This document shows, one piece after another, positions 32,038 to 41,249 of a DNA stretch of 64,000 nucleotides. Positions within the stretch are counted from its first letter, which is position 1. Each line of letters begins with the position of its first letter. The stretch lies in assembly GCA_017882455.1 (NCBI GenBank), contig JADGPL010000011.1, positions 48,737 through 112,736 of the forward strand. The letters are read 5' to 3'. The stretch comes from Solirubrobacteraceae bacterium. Its GTDB lineage: Bacteria > Actinomycetota > Thermoleophilia > Solirubrobacterales > Solirubrobacteraceae. The notes beneath the pieces were generated by a model. It saw nothing but the letters and a program-made list of their open reading frames with translations, did not search any database and was not told where the DNA came from. The translations under genes and the position numbers were made by a program.

Positions 32038-33388
32038 CCCCCATCAGCGCGTCCGGCACCTCATGCTCGTCGCTGAGCGCGAGCACCGTCTCGGGCCGCC
32101 CGGCGTCAGGAGCCTGCTGTGGAAGGACCTCGGCGATGAGCCTGCGCACCACCGCCCGCCCATTCCAGCGCTCGTCTTCGGCGAGCAGGCGAATGGCGGC
32201 GATGCTCTCCTGCTCCTCGCCCACGCACTCGAACGGCTTGTGCCCGCCCGTGGCGGTGAGCAGCGCGAATCCGGCGAACTGGCTCTCGTCGTCGAGCAGG
32301 TCGCACCCGAACACCTCGCACAGTTGCTCCGGGGAGAGGAACGGCGCAAGCGCCAGGAACACGAAGCGACACTTGGGACAGTCACAGCACCACGACGTCG
32401 CACGCAGCTCCGGGTCGATGCGAAAGATGGCGTTGCAGCTGGTGAACGCGCCGTGGTAGGCCTGCATGCGCGCGAACGCCCGCGCGATGGCCAGCTCGGA
32501 TGCGGGCCGCAGGATCGAGAACAGCCGCACACCGGTCCCAACCTCGGCGGCCGCGGCCGCGAGCAGCCGCTCGGCCGAAAGCCCCTTGCTGAACTGGTGG
32601 TTGACCTCGATGCCATCCCAGCTGAGGTTGCCGGCGGAGGCCGAGCGCTCGTTGGCCATGGCCACAGCGTCGAATCCGCCCAAGGCCGCGGTGATCAGCG
32701 CCACGCACGAGACGATCGCGGTGATGGGGACATGGCCGTTGAGCGCGCCGGCCCGGTTCAGCTGGGCGAGCCCCGGATCGAGATGGCGGCGGGCGATCAG
32801 GTGTGGAAGGCCGGCGGCAGCGACCGTGCGAGCGATCGGGGGGGCGTTGCCGACCGAGAAGAGGCTCAGCTCGCGCCCGGAGCGCCGGATGATCTCGAGG
32901 GCCACAGCCGAGTCCTTGCCGCCGCCGACCGGCACGAGGATGCGCTCGAGCGGGTCTGCTCGGCGCTCGCTGGCCGCTGCGGTCGGCCGCTGCGCCCTTG
33001 GAAAGGCGGGACGGGGCAGCTCGCTCAGCGCATTGGTGTAGGCGAGCTCGCCCAGGCCCTCGGAGTAGAGCGCCTCGAGCAGCGTGGCCACGGCAGGAGT
33101 CGGAGCACCCGACTCGCACGACACCTCCAGCGGGGCCGCGCTCTTGAAGTAGCTGACGCCGGCCACCCAGTGCAGCAGCGAGAGCAGCCCATCGACGCGC
33201 TCGCGCTCGCTCTCGCTCAGCGGACCGTCGATCGGAAGTGCGAATCGCTCCACGAAGGAGATCTCCTCGTCGAGCGCGTAGCGCAACGTCACATGGCCGT
33301 GCGCATCCAGCTCCCGGGAAAGGAAGCGAAAGGTGCGAAAGGCCGCGGGATCGAACACGCTCGGCAGCTGCTTGGCGTCGGCCGCCAT
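32012..33388 (-). CDS. murL: MurL: UDP-MurNAc-L-Ala-L-Glu epimerase
   Basis: MurL converts the terminal L-Glu of UDP-MurNAc-L-Ala-L-Glu to D-Glu in an ATP-dependent reaction, replacing glutamate racemase MurI. The 458-residue protein has a PP-loop-like ATP site at about 152-161 (VPVGGGKDSAVA), SANERS-type motif MANERSASAGNLSWDGIEVN HQFSK, and the cysteine cluster WCCDCPKCRFVFLALAPFL near residue 330. These agree with the MurL family. It lies directly upstream of and overlaps murD2. Its presence implies that D-Glu is made on the nucleotide precursor. Confidence 0.82.
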   Translation of the reverse strand: MAADAKQLPSVFDPAAFRTFRFLSRELDAHGHVTLRYALDEEISFVERFALPIDGPLSESERERVDGLLSLLHWVAGVSYFKSAAPLEVSCESGAPTPAVATLLEALYSEGLGELAYTNALSELPRPAFPRAQRPTAAASERRADPLERILVPVGGGKDSAVALEIIRRSGRELSLFSVGNAPPIARTVAAAGLPHLIARRHLDPGLAQLNRAGALNGHVPITAIVSCVALITAALGGFDAVAMANERSASAGNLSWDGIEVNHQFSKGLSAERLLAAAAAEVGTGVRLFSILRPASELAIARAFARMQAYHGAFTSCNAIFRIDPELRATSWCCDCPKCRFVFLALAPFLSPEQLCEVFGCDLLDDESQFAGFALLTATGGHKPFECVGEEQESIAAIRLLAEDERWNGRAVVRRLIAEVLPQQAPDAGRPETVLALSDEHEVPDALMGDVRALLGA

Positions 33389-33411
33389 GCCCTGAAGCCT
33401 AGAAGGCGGAT

Positions 33412-34713
33412 CTAGTCGTTGGCCGTGACCGCGTCGAGCAGGTGGGCGAAGCGCTCGCGCGCCTGCTCGCGACGGGTGGGCAGATGCTCGCTGGGGACCT
33501 CGTCGGCGGGGGGTTCATAACCGCCCAGGACGTGGCGCGCGACTGTCTGGCGGTGGACCTCGTCTGGGCCGTCATAGATGCGGGCGGCGCGGGCGAAGCG
33601 GTACATCTGCTCGAGTGGCAGGTCGGTCGAGTAGCCGAGCGAGCCGTGCACCTGCAGGGCCCGGTCGACCACGTCGTGCAGGACCTTGGCACCGTAGAAC
33701 TTGATGAGCGCCACGTCTGTGCGAGCGGCGCGGGCGCCCTGCGTGTCCATCACCCAGGCTGCGTGCAGCGTCATCAGACGCGCCGCCTGCATCTCGGCGG
33801 CGCTGTCTGCGATCCAGTTCTGAACGGTCTGCTTCTGGGCCAGCAGCGACCCGTGCGCATGGCGGTAGGTGGCACGCTCGCACATCATGTCGAAGGCCCG
33901 CCGGGCCACGCCCAGCCAGCGCATGCAGTGGTGGATGCGCCCGGGCCCGAGCCGCTGCTGGGCGAGGATGAAGCCCTCCCCCTCGGCGCCGAGGAGCGCC
34001 TCCCCGGGGACGCGGACGCCGTTGTAGAGGATTTCCGAGTGCCCGCCATAGCCGCCGAACTGCTCCCAGGGGTGCTCCATGGTGGGCACGTCCCTGAGGA
34101 TCTCCACGCCGGGGGTGTCCGTCGGCACGATCAACATGGACGCGCGCTGGGAGGGGCGGGCGTCCGGGCTGGTCACGGCCATGACGATCAGGAAGTCAGC
34201 GATCGAGCCGTTGGAGGAGAACCACTTGTGCCCGTCGATCACCCAGTCCTCGCCGGCGCGGACCGCGCGGGTGAGCAACTGGGTGGGGTCGGAGCCCGGC
34301 GTGTTCGGCTCGGTCATGCTGAAGGCGCTGCGCAGGTCGCCTGCCAGCAGCGGGTGAAGCCAGCGGTCCTTCTGCTCGGGCGTGCCGGCCATGGCGAGGA
34401 TCTCGGAGTTGCCGGAGTCGGGGGCGGCGTTGCCGAAGGCCAGCGGGGCGATCGGCGAGGTCCCGAGGATCTCGTGCATCAGCCCGAGCTTGACCTGCCC
34501 CATGCCCTGACCGCCGAGCTCGGGAGGCAGATGCGTGGCCCACAGGCCGTGCGCCTTGACCTGCTCCTGCAGGGGAGCGATCGCAGCCGTCAACCCGTCG
34601 AGCCCGAGCTCGTGCCAGATGGCCTCCAACGGCCAGATCTCGCGGCGGACGAAGTCGGCCATCCACTCGAGCTGCTCCTGGTAGTCGGGGTCGGTCGAGA
34701 AGTCCCAGCTCAT
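33412..34713 (-). CDS. Acyl-CoA dehydrogenase
   Basis: FAD-dependent dehydrogenase of fatty acyl-CoA, 433 residues. It contains FSMTEPNTPGSDPTQLLTRA (ACAD signature 1 region), the FAD/substrate segments DGHKWFSSNGSIADFLIV, and the C-terminal helical domain with QVHGSLGYSTDLPLEQMYRF followed by RAARIYDGPDEVHRQTVARH. It is closest in layout to the ACAD10/11-type branch found in actinobacteria and mammals. It is 23 bases upstream of the murL start on the same strand but has no functional link to it. The substrate chain length cannot be read. Confidence 0.9.
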   Translation of the reverse strand: MSWDFSTDPDYQEQLEWMADFVRREIWPLEAIWHELGLDGLTAAIAPLQEQVKAHGLWATHLPPELGGQGMGQVKLGLMHEILGTSPIAPLAFGNAAPDSGNSEILAMAGTPEQKDRWLHPLLAGDLRSAFSMTEPNTPGSDPTQLLTRAVRAGEDWVIDGHKWFSSNGSIADFLIVMAVTSPDARPSQRASMLIVPTDTPGVEILRDVPTMEHPWEQFGGYGGHSEILYNGVRVPGEALLGAEGEGFILAQQRLGPGRIHHCMRWLGVARRAFDMMCERATYRHAHGSLLAQKQTVQNWIADSAAEMQAARLMTLHAAWVMDTQGARAARTDVALIKFYGAKVLHDVVDRALQVHGSLGYSTDLPLEQMYRFARAARIYDGPDEVHRQTVARHVLGGYEPPADEVPSEHLPTRREQARERFAHLLDAVTAND

Positions 34714-34787
34714 GCCATCGCGTCCTTCTGTCGGGGAACACGCCTGTGCGTCGTGCTCAAGCGTACGCCGGATCCCACGCCGGGGAC

Positions 34788-37532
34788 CTACCGTCGCGCC
34801 CGCGCCCGCCGGGCGGAGCTCGAGCGACCGTGCCCTGGGCAGCCTGCGACCGCGATGGTGGTCGTCTGTTTGACCACGGCGCCGTTCTGCCCCGTGATCT
34901 CAACTGGCATCCGCAGGGCCCGCTTGCAGAGGTTCACGTTGGCGGCGAACGCCGAGTGTGCGCTGCGGGGGAACATCAGATCGAGCGTCGAGATGGGGGC
35001 GTCGGGGAGCGTTCGGAACGCCTCGTAGCTGCCGCCTCGGGCGAACCCGGCCGTGCCTGTGAGGATCAGGGTCACGCCTTCGCCCTGCAGGACCGCGTCG
35101 AGGTCCGGGAACGCCCTCCCGCCGTGGGAGACAAGGTAGATGGGACCGGTGAGCAGTCCTCGCAGGAACGGTGTGGTGACCGCGCCGGTGCCGAGGATCG
35201 AACCCGTTGGGCAGTGAGCTGGATCGGCCTTGAAGGTGGCCTCGAGGCATGCCCCCTGAAGCGTGGTCAGCCTCGAGGGCAGCGCCCTCGGGAGGTCGAG
35301 CTTGACCTTTCCCACGTTTGCCTGTCCCGGCCCTGAAACCACCTTGACGTGGACATAGGCCCCCCCCAGCCTCGTCGTCTTGGCATCGGCGAGCGCGGTC
35401 AGCCTCGGCTTGAACGCGAGCTTCGCGCAGCCGGCCACCTGGAAATGCGTGGCCACCGCCGCAGTGCTCCCCTGCGCGCTCGCGAGCGTCGCGTCGATCG
35501 CCTGGGGACGGCAGTCGGTGGGGTTGACGATGAAGCCTTCGCGGTCGATGTCGAGAGTCAGCGCCCTGATCTGCAGCGGAATGCCGGCAAGCGACTGCGG
35601 CACCTGGCCGCTCACGATCGTGAGCGCCGCTGTGGCGGGGTTCACCTCGATTCCCGCTGCAATGTTGATCGTGCCGAGATCGATCGGCCCAGCCTGCGCT
35701 GGCACGACGATCGACAGGCCGAACGGCGCACCTCCGTACGGACCGGTCAGGAAGACGCTCCCTTTGAGCTGGAGCGGAGCTTCCCCGGGACCGGCGGCGA
35801 CGTTGACCGCGCCAACCTGGCTCTGCGCGGGGCACGCCCCAGCCTGCGCCGCGGCCGGAGGGCACGCGGGCACCTTGGACAGCAGGCCGAGGAGCCCGGG
35901 CGGCATCTTCACCGTGAAGCGTTCCAGGGCCTGATCCTGATCGGTGCGGGAGATCGAGACGACGGCAGGACTGAAGCCGGCGGCCTGGTTGCTCACGGTG
36001 CCCGCGGTGAATCCAGGGGCGAACCGGGGGGCCTGGCAGCCGGTGAGCGCGATTGGAGCACCGGACACTTCGGTCGCCGTTTCGCTGCTGTAGGGGGTCA
36101 GCTGGGCGGAGCCCTTCAGCGAGACGCCACAGTCGGATGGGTTGGCCAGCAGAGCCGTGGATCCACCGTTGAGAGTGAGCTTCAGTTCTTCAAGGGGCAG
36201 CTGCGGGCTTTCGTCGATGGCCAGCGCCAGCCGTCCGGTGCTCTGGTCCACCGATATCGAGCCATGCAGCTTGACCAGCACGCCGGAGCCGGCCGCCTGC
36301 ACGAGCACGCGGATCATCCTGCCGGCTTCGGCGTCCCGGCCCGTACATGGACCGCATTCGGGGGTGCCGAGGAACAGGGCGCCCTTCATCGCTTCGGCAA
36401 GCAGGGGGGTCTTGATCGCCACCGATCCGATCAGCGAGGCGGATGGACATTCGGCCCGGCTTTCGTCCGCGGATTTTGGTTCACCGGCGACCGGCGGTTC
36501 GAATTGAGCGTCGGAGCAGGCCTGCAGGCCGGTGGTCGCAGACGGCGAGATCACCGTGTCGGTCGGGAGCGTGATGCGAGCGTTCTTCAGCTCGGCGGCG
36601 GCGCGCCCATCGGGGCTCTGATCGCTCGGCATCTGCACGGCGATTTCATAGGCGGTAGGTTCGTGTTCCACTTTGCTTTCCGGTGCGATCTTGATCGCCG
36701 GTTCGAACTGCAGTCCTTCGCAACTCGTGATCGGTGCGAGTTTCCCGGAGGCTTCTGCCGGAGGAGCACTTGGTTCCTGCCAGGACTCGAGCGAGAGGTT
36801 GCTTTCAGGTAGCGACCCGCACTTCACAGGATTGCTGAGGAAGGGCAGCCTGGGGCCGACGCCGGGGCCTCCGAATTTCACACATTCTTCTTCTTTTGTG
36901 ACTTCGTTGAGATGGCACTCGGGTCCATTGTGATCAGCCGGGATTCCCCACAGAGTGACCGCAGTCGAGATCACCGGGTGTGCGTCGGATAGGTCCGTCG
37001 CGCTCAGGGTCATGCCATAGTGGCTTGTCGGAGATAGGCTGGTGTCCAGACGGACCGGCAGGCTGGCGGCAAAGAACGCAAACGCCGCCGGCTCGTCGGC
37101 GTAGGGTTCGATGTTGTACACAAACGCCGTGGCTTTGTTCGTCAATTCGAATTCGGGCGGTAGGCCGGTAGTGATTTCGGCGACACCGACCGCGTCTTCG
37201 GGGGGACACAGTTCCCTGAGGACGAGGCCCATGCTGCAGCGTGGCGTCGCAGCGGAATCCGCGACCAAGCCGGGAGGCAGACTCAACCCGATGTCCTTGA
37301 CGTAGCCCGTGGGGGTGCCCGGCGGTTCCTGGTTGAGCGCAAACGCGACTCTCAAGTCGGGGTGTTCCCCTGCGCGACTGCCCGACAGCACGGTAGTGAA
37401 TGAATTCGCTTCGACTCCAAATGACGATGCGTCGGCGGGCGCCGCGACGGTCGCCAGCGCCAGTGTAAGGAGGAGAATCGCACTCAGCCTCTCTGTCGCC
37501 CGTGCGCTCACGATCGCGGTGCTGCGCATCAT
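34788..37532 (-). CDS. Large secreted protein with repeated Cys-rich modules (Thermoleophilia type)
   Basis: I do not know its function. The 914-residue protein has a signal peptide (residues about 12-36, ending ADA-SS) and no other membrane segment. A module with the pattern CPxxSxxGxxxxxTPxLxxxLxG recurs about four times: LCPPEDAVGVAEITT near 110, CPSASLIGSVAIKTPLL near 375, CPAQSQVGAVNVAAG near 565 and CPTGSILGTGAVTTPFL near 790. Between them are beta-rich stretches ending in NPxDC motifs. Proteins of this layout are, in my knowledge, frequent in Solirubrobacterales. It overlaps the next upstream gene by 4 bases, so the two are cotranslated and probably cooperate outside the cell. Confidence 0.75.
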   Translation of the reverse strand: MMRSTAIVSARATERLSAILLLTLALATVAAPADASSFGVEANSFTTVLSGSRAGEHPDLRVAFALNQEPPGTPTGYVKDIGLSLPPGLVADSAATPRCSMGLVLRELCPPEDAVGVAEITTGLPPEFELTNKATAFVYNIEPYADEPAAFAFFAASLPVRLDTSLSPTSHYGMTLSATDLSDAHPVISTAVTLWGIPADHNGPECHLNEVTKEEECVKFGGPGVGPRLPFLSNPVKCGSLPESNLSLESWQEPSAPPAEASGKLAPITSCEGLQFEPAIKIAPESKVEHEPTAYEIAVQMPSDQSPDGRAAAELKNARITLPTDTVISPSATTGLQACSDAQFEPPVAGEPKSADESRAECPSASLIGSVAIKTPLLAEAMKGALFLGTPECGPCTGRDAEAGRMIRVLVQAAGSGVLVKLHGSISVDQSTGRLALAIDESPQLPLEELKLTLNGGSTALLANPSDCGVSLKGSAQLTPYSSETATEVSGAPIALTGCQAPRFAPGFTAGTVSNQAAGFSPAVVSISRTDQDQALERFTVKMPPGLLGLLSKVPACPPAAAQAGACPAQSQVGAVNVAAGPGEAPLQLKGSVFLTGPYGGAPFGLSIVVPAQAGPIDLGTINIAAGIEVNPATAALTIVSGQVPQSLAGIPLQIRALTLDIDREGFIVNPTDCRPQAIDATLASAQGSTAAVATHFQVAGCAKLAFKPRLTALADAKTTRLGGAYVHVKVVSGPGQANVGKVKLDLPRALPSRLTTLQGACLEATFKADPAHCPTGSILGTGAVTTPFLRGLLTGPIYLVSHGGRAFPDLDAVLQGEGVTLILTGTAGFARGGSYEAFRTLPDAPISTLDLMFPRSAHSAFAANVNLCKRALRMPVEITGQNGAVVKQTTTIAVAGCPGHGRSSSARRARARR

Positions 37533-39847
37533 GGCTTTCTTCTCAGCAGGTGCTTCCCGTAGCGTCGTCTCGCAAGAGCTTCGCAGGTTCGTCGCGATCG
37601 CCCGCGCTTCCTCTTGCAGGCCTTCAGGCTATTCGCCAGCTTTTGCGCGCGCGAAAGCGTCGGCTTGGGTGCGCCATGCGCGGGCGGTTTGACGCTCGAG
37701 ACCTGTTCTCCGGCTCCTAGGAAGTCCGTGCTCGCCAGATTTGGCGGACTCTGGGGCTGACTTGCGGCAGGCTGACAGCTTGTAACGCAGCCTGACGGCG
37801 GAGGCGACGGGAACCCTCCGCCTTCGCGCGCGTCGTAGACGTCGAAGCTCCCGTCAGTGTCCAAACCCGACAGGTCGGCGTTAGTGGCGAAGAACAAGTC
37901 GTTCCCTGTGGCGCTGTTATCTAGGAAGAAGGATTCCGACGTTCCCGTCCCGGCGGAGATGAGCGACAGGAGACCATCGTGCCACTCGTAGACGTCTCGA
38001 GTTTTGTTGGTGTCCTCAGGTACCAGCTGGTCCGGCGTATCGAAGAAGATCTCGCTGCCGTCTCTTGAGATCCCGCGACCGCCAGTGGTCAGCAACGTCG
38101 CGTGCGGCAGGTCGTCGTTTGACAGGTTGGCAGTGCCCGTTGGTGCTTGACCCTGCGGCGGACACGACACGCAAGTGAGCCCGTTGGTGGTCAGGTCATA
38201 TCTATAGATCTCGCCGAATCCGTGTCCATCGTTGAAGCCGGGAATGGGCGCGTTGGTGTGGAAGACCAACGTCTTGGCATCCGCCGAGAGCCTCACCGGC
38301 GCTACGTAGAGCTGGCCTAGATGTTCGCCCGGCGGAGGCAGTATCGTAATGTCAACCACGTGACCGCCGGAGTTCACGGCCAGCTCGTGTTCGCCCAAGT
38401 GAGCATCGTCGAACACCAGCGTGCTTCCATCTTCAGAGGAGGCGAGGATCGGCGCCACAACGCCGGGCAGGTAGCTCAGGGTGTCGGTCGCGAGGTTGAA
38501 TTCGTACTCCTTCGGTGGGAGGCCGGTTTCCGAGGGGGCATTGGCCGTAAGCTGCTCTTCGCTTGCGAAGAACACATGAGAGCCGTCTGGTGAACCGTAG
38601 GCATAGGAAGAGATGTGCGACGTGCTAAGCCCCGTGATCGCGTCCGGCCCCGCGAGCGAGGGCATCCCAGTCACATCAGACCGTGAGATCAGCACGGTCC
38701 TGTTGCCGTTCAGGCGCGCATATAGCTGCGGCGGGCGCCCGCTTTCGGATTCGGGCGAGGGACTGACGAACAGCAGCGTGTTCCCGCTGCGCGATACCTG
38801 GTTGTCGAAGTCCGACGGAAGCGCACTCAGCGGCTGGACGCTGGCGCCGGCCGCCACGGCGCCATCTTCGTCCTCTTTCCCTTCCTGTTCCCCTTCTCCC
38901 GGGGGCAATAGAGCGGCGGCTTTGAGCCGTCCGTCTCGCCATTCGTACATGCCCCAGGCCTGACTGCTTCCGCCTTCCACGACGGCGCGGCGTGAGGCGT
39001 CTTCCGGAATGAGCGTTCCGTAGTACTCGTAATAGACGACGCTCATGTCGGCAGCCGCGCCCACCAGGACGAGATTCGAGGGGTTTTCCAGCTGTTCAAG
39101 CGCCGGACGCGGTTCTGGCACTGTCGGTTCCCCAAGCCACACCGCCGGCTTGCCTTCGGAGGACAGATAGGTGCTGGCGAACGCGAATTCGGGATAGGAG
39201 AAGTTGAGAGCCACCGGCGTGAAGGGATTGCGCGCGATGAAGGCGACACTCGTAAGATTCGATGAGGGCATCAGCCAGATCGGATCGTTGGAGGAGACCG
39301 GATCGCGCGGCGCCGGCGGAGGCTGGGGGAGCGCGGCCCTCGTGCTCCAACCGCCTGGAGAACGAGCCGATACCGAGAAGTTGTCGACGCCGCTGGTCGC
39401 TTCGCCGATTGGGCCCGAGTTCCAATAGAGCACCCGACTTCCGTCGGGCGAGCTCACACCGTAGGCGTTTGCGCCTCGCGCCCCGGCACCAGCCTGGTTG
39501 CCGTTCTTTCGGGCCGGAGATACCTGCTCATAGACCCGCCCGTCCGGGAGCCCAGCTGCGGCTGGGGTTGGGGGGGGCTCGGAGACGGCCGCCGAGCTCG
39601 TCATCGACGAGCAGAGGAGCTGGGCGGTCGCGACCGCCGCGAGCAAGCCCGCGCGCCCCAGCCGTCGCAAAGCGACGCAGCCACTGCGCCGCGACGGGGC
39701 TTCCGCCCCGCGACGTCGAGCCTCCTCGCTCCCTCCAAGGTCAGCACTGATGACCAATCCCACGGAGGTGAGTCTAAGCGTCGGCGGCAGTCCGTGCGCA
39801 GCCCCCCAATCGTCACCGCCGGTATTGCCGTGCGGACTTTGCAGCAT
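37529..39847 (-). CDS. Secreted beta-propeller-like protein with basic Cys C-terminal motif
   Basis: A 772-residue protein; the true start may be one of the GTG codons 28-32 residues in, because the likely signal peptide (LGRAGLLAAVATAQLLCSS) begins near residue 64. The body consists of repeats of the TolB/WD40-like kind: SPDGSRVLYWNSGPIG, SPDGSHVFFASEEQLT, SADAKTLVFHTNAPI, SRDGSEIFFDTPDQLV. It ends with LSRAQKLANSLKACKRKRG, CEALARRRYGKHL, a basic two-Cys motif I associate with the C-termini of many Thermoleophilia secreted proteins. The function is unknown; a surface or cell-wall role is inferred. Confidence 0.72.
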   Translation of the reverse strand: MLQSPHGNTGGDDWGAAHGLPPTLRLTSVGLVISADLGGSEEARRRGAEAPSRRSGCVALRRLGRAGLLAAVATAQLLCSSMTSSAAVSEPPPTPAAAGLPDGRVYEQVSPARKNGNQAGAGARGANAYGVSSPDGSRVLYWNSGPIGEATSGVDNFSVSARSPGGWSTRAALPQPPPAPRDPVSSNDPIWLMPSSNLTSVAFIARNPFTPVALNFSYPEFAFASTYLSSEGKPAVWLGEPTVPEPRPALEQLENPSNLVLVGAAADMSVVYYEYYGTLIPEDASRRAVVEGGSSQAWGMYEWRDGRLKAAALLPPGEGEQEGKEDEDGAVAAGASVQPLSALPSDFDNQVSRSGNTLLFVSPSPESESGRPPQLYARLNGNRTVLISRSDVTGMPSLAGPDAITGLSTSHISSYAYGSPDGSHVFFASEEQLTANAPSETGLPPKEYEFNLATDTLSYLPGVVAPILASSEDGSTLVFDDAHLGEHELAVNSGGHVVDITILPPPGEHLGQLYVAPVRLSADAKTLVFHTNAPIPGFNDGHGFGEIYRYDLTTNGLTCVSCPPQGQAPTGTANLSNDDLPHATLLTTGGRGISRDGSEIFFDTPDQLVPEDTNKTRDVYEWHDGLLSLISAGTGTSESFFLDNSATGNDLFFATNADLSGLDTDGSFDVYDAREGGGFPSPPPSGCVTSCQPAASQPQSPPNLASTDFLGAGEQVSSVKPPAHGAPKPTLSRAQKLANSLKACKRKRGRSRRTCEALARRRYGKHLLRRKP

Positions 39848-39918
39848 GGGCGAAGCCGCGCGTTCGGAGCAGGGCTAGGAGCACCCGCCGGTTGACGGCC
39901 AATCCGGCATTGACGCCG

Positions 39919-40527
39919 CTATTCGATTATGAGGCCTATCTCGGCCGCATTCCCTTCGTATTTCCCGTTTTTGGCTTCTTTTGCGATGCCACTTCCGCAT
40001 TTGCTGTTGCTTTTGTATTCCACTTTTTCGAGTTTTGTTTTGACTTCCCCGCCTGTTTTCCCACCGTTGTTTACGAATTTGGTGGCTTCTCCGGCGATCG
40101 CCTGTGCCGGGAAGATCACTTCACAGCTTTGACCTTCAATCGTGGCCGTTACCTTGAGCCGGGCTTCACCTTCGCCGACGATCGCTGAGGTCAAGGAGAA
40201 TTCGCCTGATTTGACTTCTTTTACGACCCCGAATTTGAATTCGGCTTTTTCCACTGTGACTTTTGCTTCCTGTTCGTGCACAAAGCATTCTTGGTATGCC
40301 GGCACGATACTGACGCTTGGGAATTTTCCGGTCGCTCCCGTGTATTTAAATTCAGCTTTGGCACATTTTATGATCGCTTCACCGGCCGTGAAGATATGGT
40401 TGGTGCCTTCGGCCGTTATCGGCGTGGTTTTTGCATTGAATTCGTGAGCCGACGCCAGCGTCGGCGCAAGTGAGCTAAGTACAAATCCTGCAATAATTGT
40501 CCACCCTGTAATCCTTGTGTGTCTCAT
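39919..40527 (-). CDS. Small secreted protein of low GC
   Basis: Not recognised. From the ATG at 40527 (ribosome site GGAGAG) it has 202 residues with a clear signal peptide (WTIIAGFVLSSLAPTLASA, cleavage before HEF). The mature part is beta-rich with four Cys (IIKCAKAEF, YQECFVHE, GQSCEVIF, NSKCGSG), so two disulfides are possible. Lys and Glu are mostly AAA and GAA, giving a GC content far below the neighbours. This suggests either recent transfer or a distinct codon bias of a secreted family. A 14-bp hairpin lies upstream. Confidence 0.72.
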   Translation of the reverse strand: MRHTRITGWTIIAGFVLSSLAPTLASAHEFNAKTTPITAEGTNHIFTAGEAIIKCAKAEFKYTGATGKFPSVSIVPAYQECFVHEQEAKVTVEKAEFKFGVVKEVKSGEFSLTSAIVGEGEARLKVTATIEGQSCEVIFPAQAIAGEATKFVNNGGKTGGEVKTKLEKVEYKSNSKCGSGIAKEAKNGKYEGNAAEIGLIIE

Positions 40528-40612
40528 GGCGCCGTTCTCTCCGCGTGAAATGGGCGACCGCCTCCGCCCCATCCTCCAGCAACGACGGCGGTCCGGCCTC
40601 ATGCATTCTCCA

Positions 40613-40642
40613 CTCATCGAGAGGGGTTCCCCTCTCGATGAG
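40613..40642. promoter_or_regulatory. 14-bp inverted repeat in intergenic region
   Basis: CTCATCGAGAGGGG and its exact complement are separated by only TT. It lies 86 bases upstream of the low-GC secreted gene and 170 upstream of the glyoxalase-fold gene. As RNA it would form a long, tight hairpin on either strand; as DNA it could be an operator. The rest of the 284-base gap holds no other supported signal. Confidence 0.6.
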
Positions 40643-40811
40643 GTCCAGACGAGCGACTATCGCAGCGCATCTGGGGCTTGTCAAGAAAGCTCGGGGCCTT
40701 GTCTCTGTCTTGCGGTAGTGCGTAGTCTGGCAAAGGTTGGGATATCGACGGGCGCTCGCCGGCACTACTCTTGGGGCACAGGTCGTTACCCAAGACAGGA
40801 GCCCAAGACCG

Positions 40812-41210
40812 ATGATGACCACTGACTCACAGCTGGTGACGGGCGTCGACTTCGTCTCGATGCCGACCCGAGACTTCGACACGGCGGTGGATTTCTACGG
40901 CCAGACGCTCGGCCTGCCGCGATCGGCATATCTCAAGGACCGCGGATACGCGGAGTTCGAGACCGGCAACCTCACGCTCAGCGTGATCGACTCCGAGAAG
41001 ATGGGCCTGCCGTACAAGCTCAACCCGAACGCGATCGCGCTGCACGTGGAGGACATCGAGCAGGCACGTTCGACGCTGGAGGCACGCGGCGTGAGCTTCG
41101 GAGGCGATACCTTCGACACGGGCGTGTGCCACATGGCGTTCTTCGCGGATCCCGACGGTAACGCACTCATGCTCCACCACCGCTACGCACCGCGCACGCC
41201 GCAGGCGTGA
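40812..41210 (+). CDS. Glyoxalase/VOC superfamily protein
   Basis: Vicinal-oxygen-chelate fold protein of 132 residues from the ATG at 40812 (AGGA ribosome site 11 bases upstream). It has two beta-alpha-beta-beta-beta units: VDFVSMPTRDFDTAVDFYGQ, then IALHVEDIEQARSTLEARGV and MAFFADPDGNALMLHHRY. Candidate metal ligands are Glu in YAEFETGN, His in IALHVED and the last His pair. The fold is clear but the reaction (lyase, dioxygenase or resistance) is not. It stands alone before the operon at 41250. Confidence 0.82.
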   Translation: MMTTDSQLVTGVDFVSMPTRDFDTAVDFYGQTLGLPRSAYLKDRGYAEFETGNLTLSVIDSEKMGLPYKLNPNAIALHVEDIEQARSTLEARGVSFGGDTFDTGVCHMAFFADPDGNALMLHHRYAPRTPQA

Positions 41211-41237
41211 CGCCCCCGGGGGCGAGGCGAGCGCCCG

Positions 41238-41243
41238 TATATT
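41238..41243 (+). promoter_or_regulatory. -10 box (TATATT) for leaderless operon start
   Basis: TATATT lies 6 bases upstream of the ATG at 41250, with no ribosome site in between. This spacing is the hallmark of leaderless transcripts, which are common in actinobacteria. There is no good -35 box. It would start the three-gene operon that follows. Confidence 0.5.
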
Positions 41244-41249
41244 TGGGTC

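Noticed and set aside
35190..35215. tRNA T-arm-like sequence (GGTTCGATCC on the minus strand)
   Set aside because: It lies within the coding frame of the secreted protein and no acceptor or anticodon arms can be formed around it.
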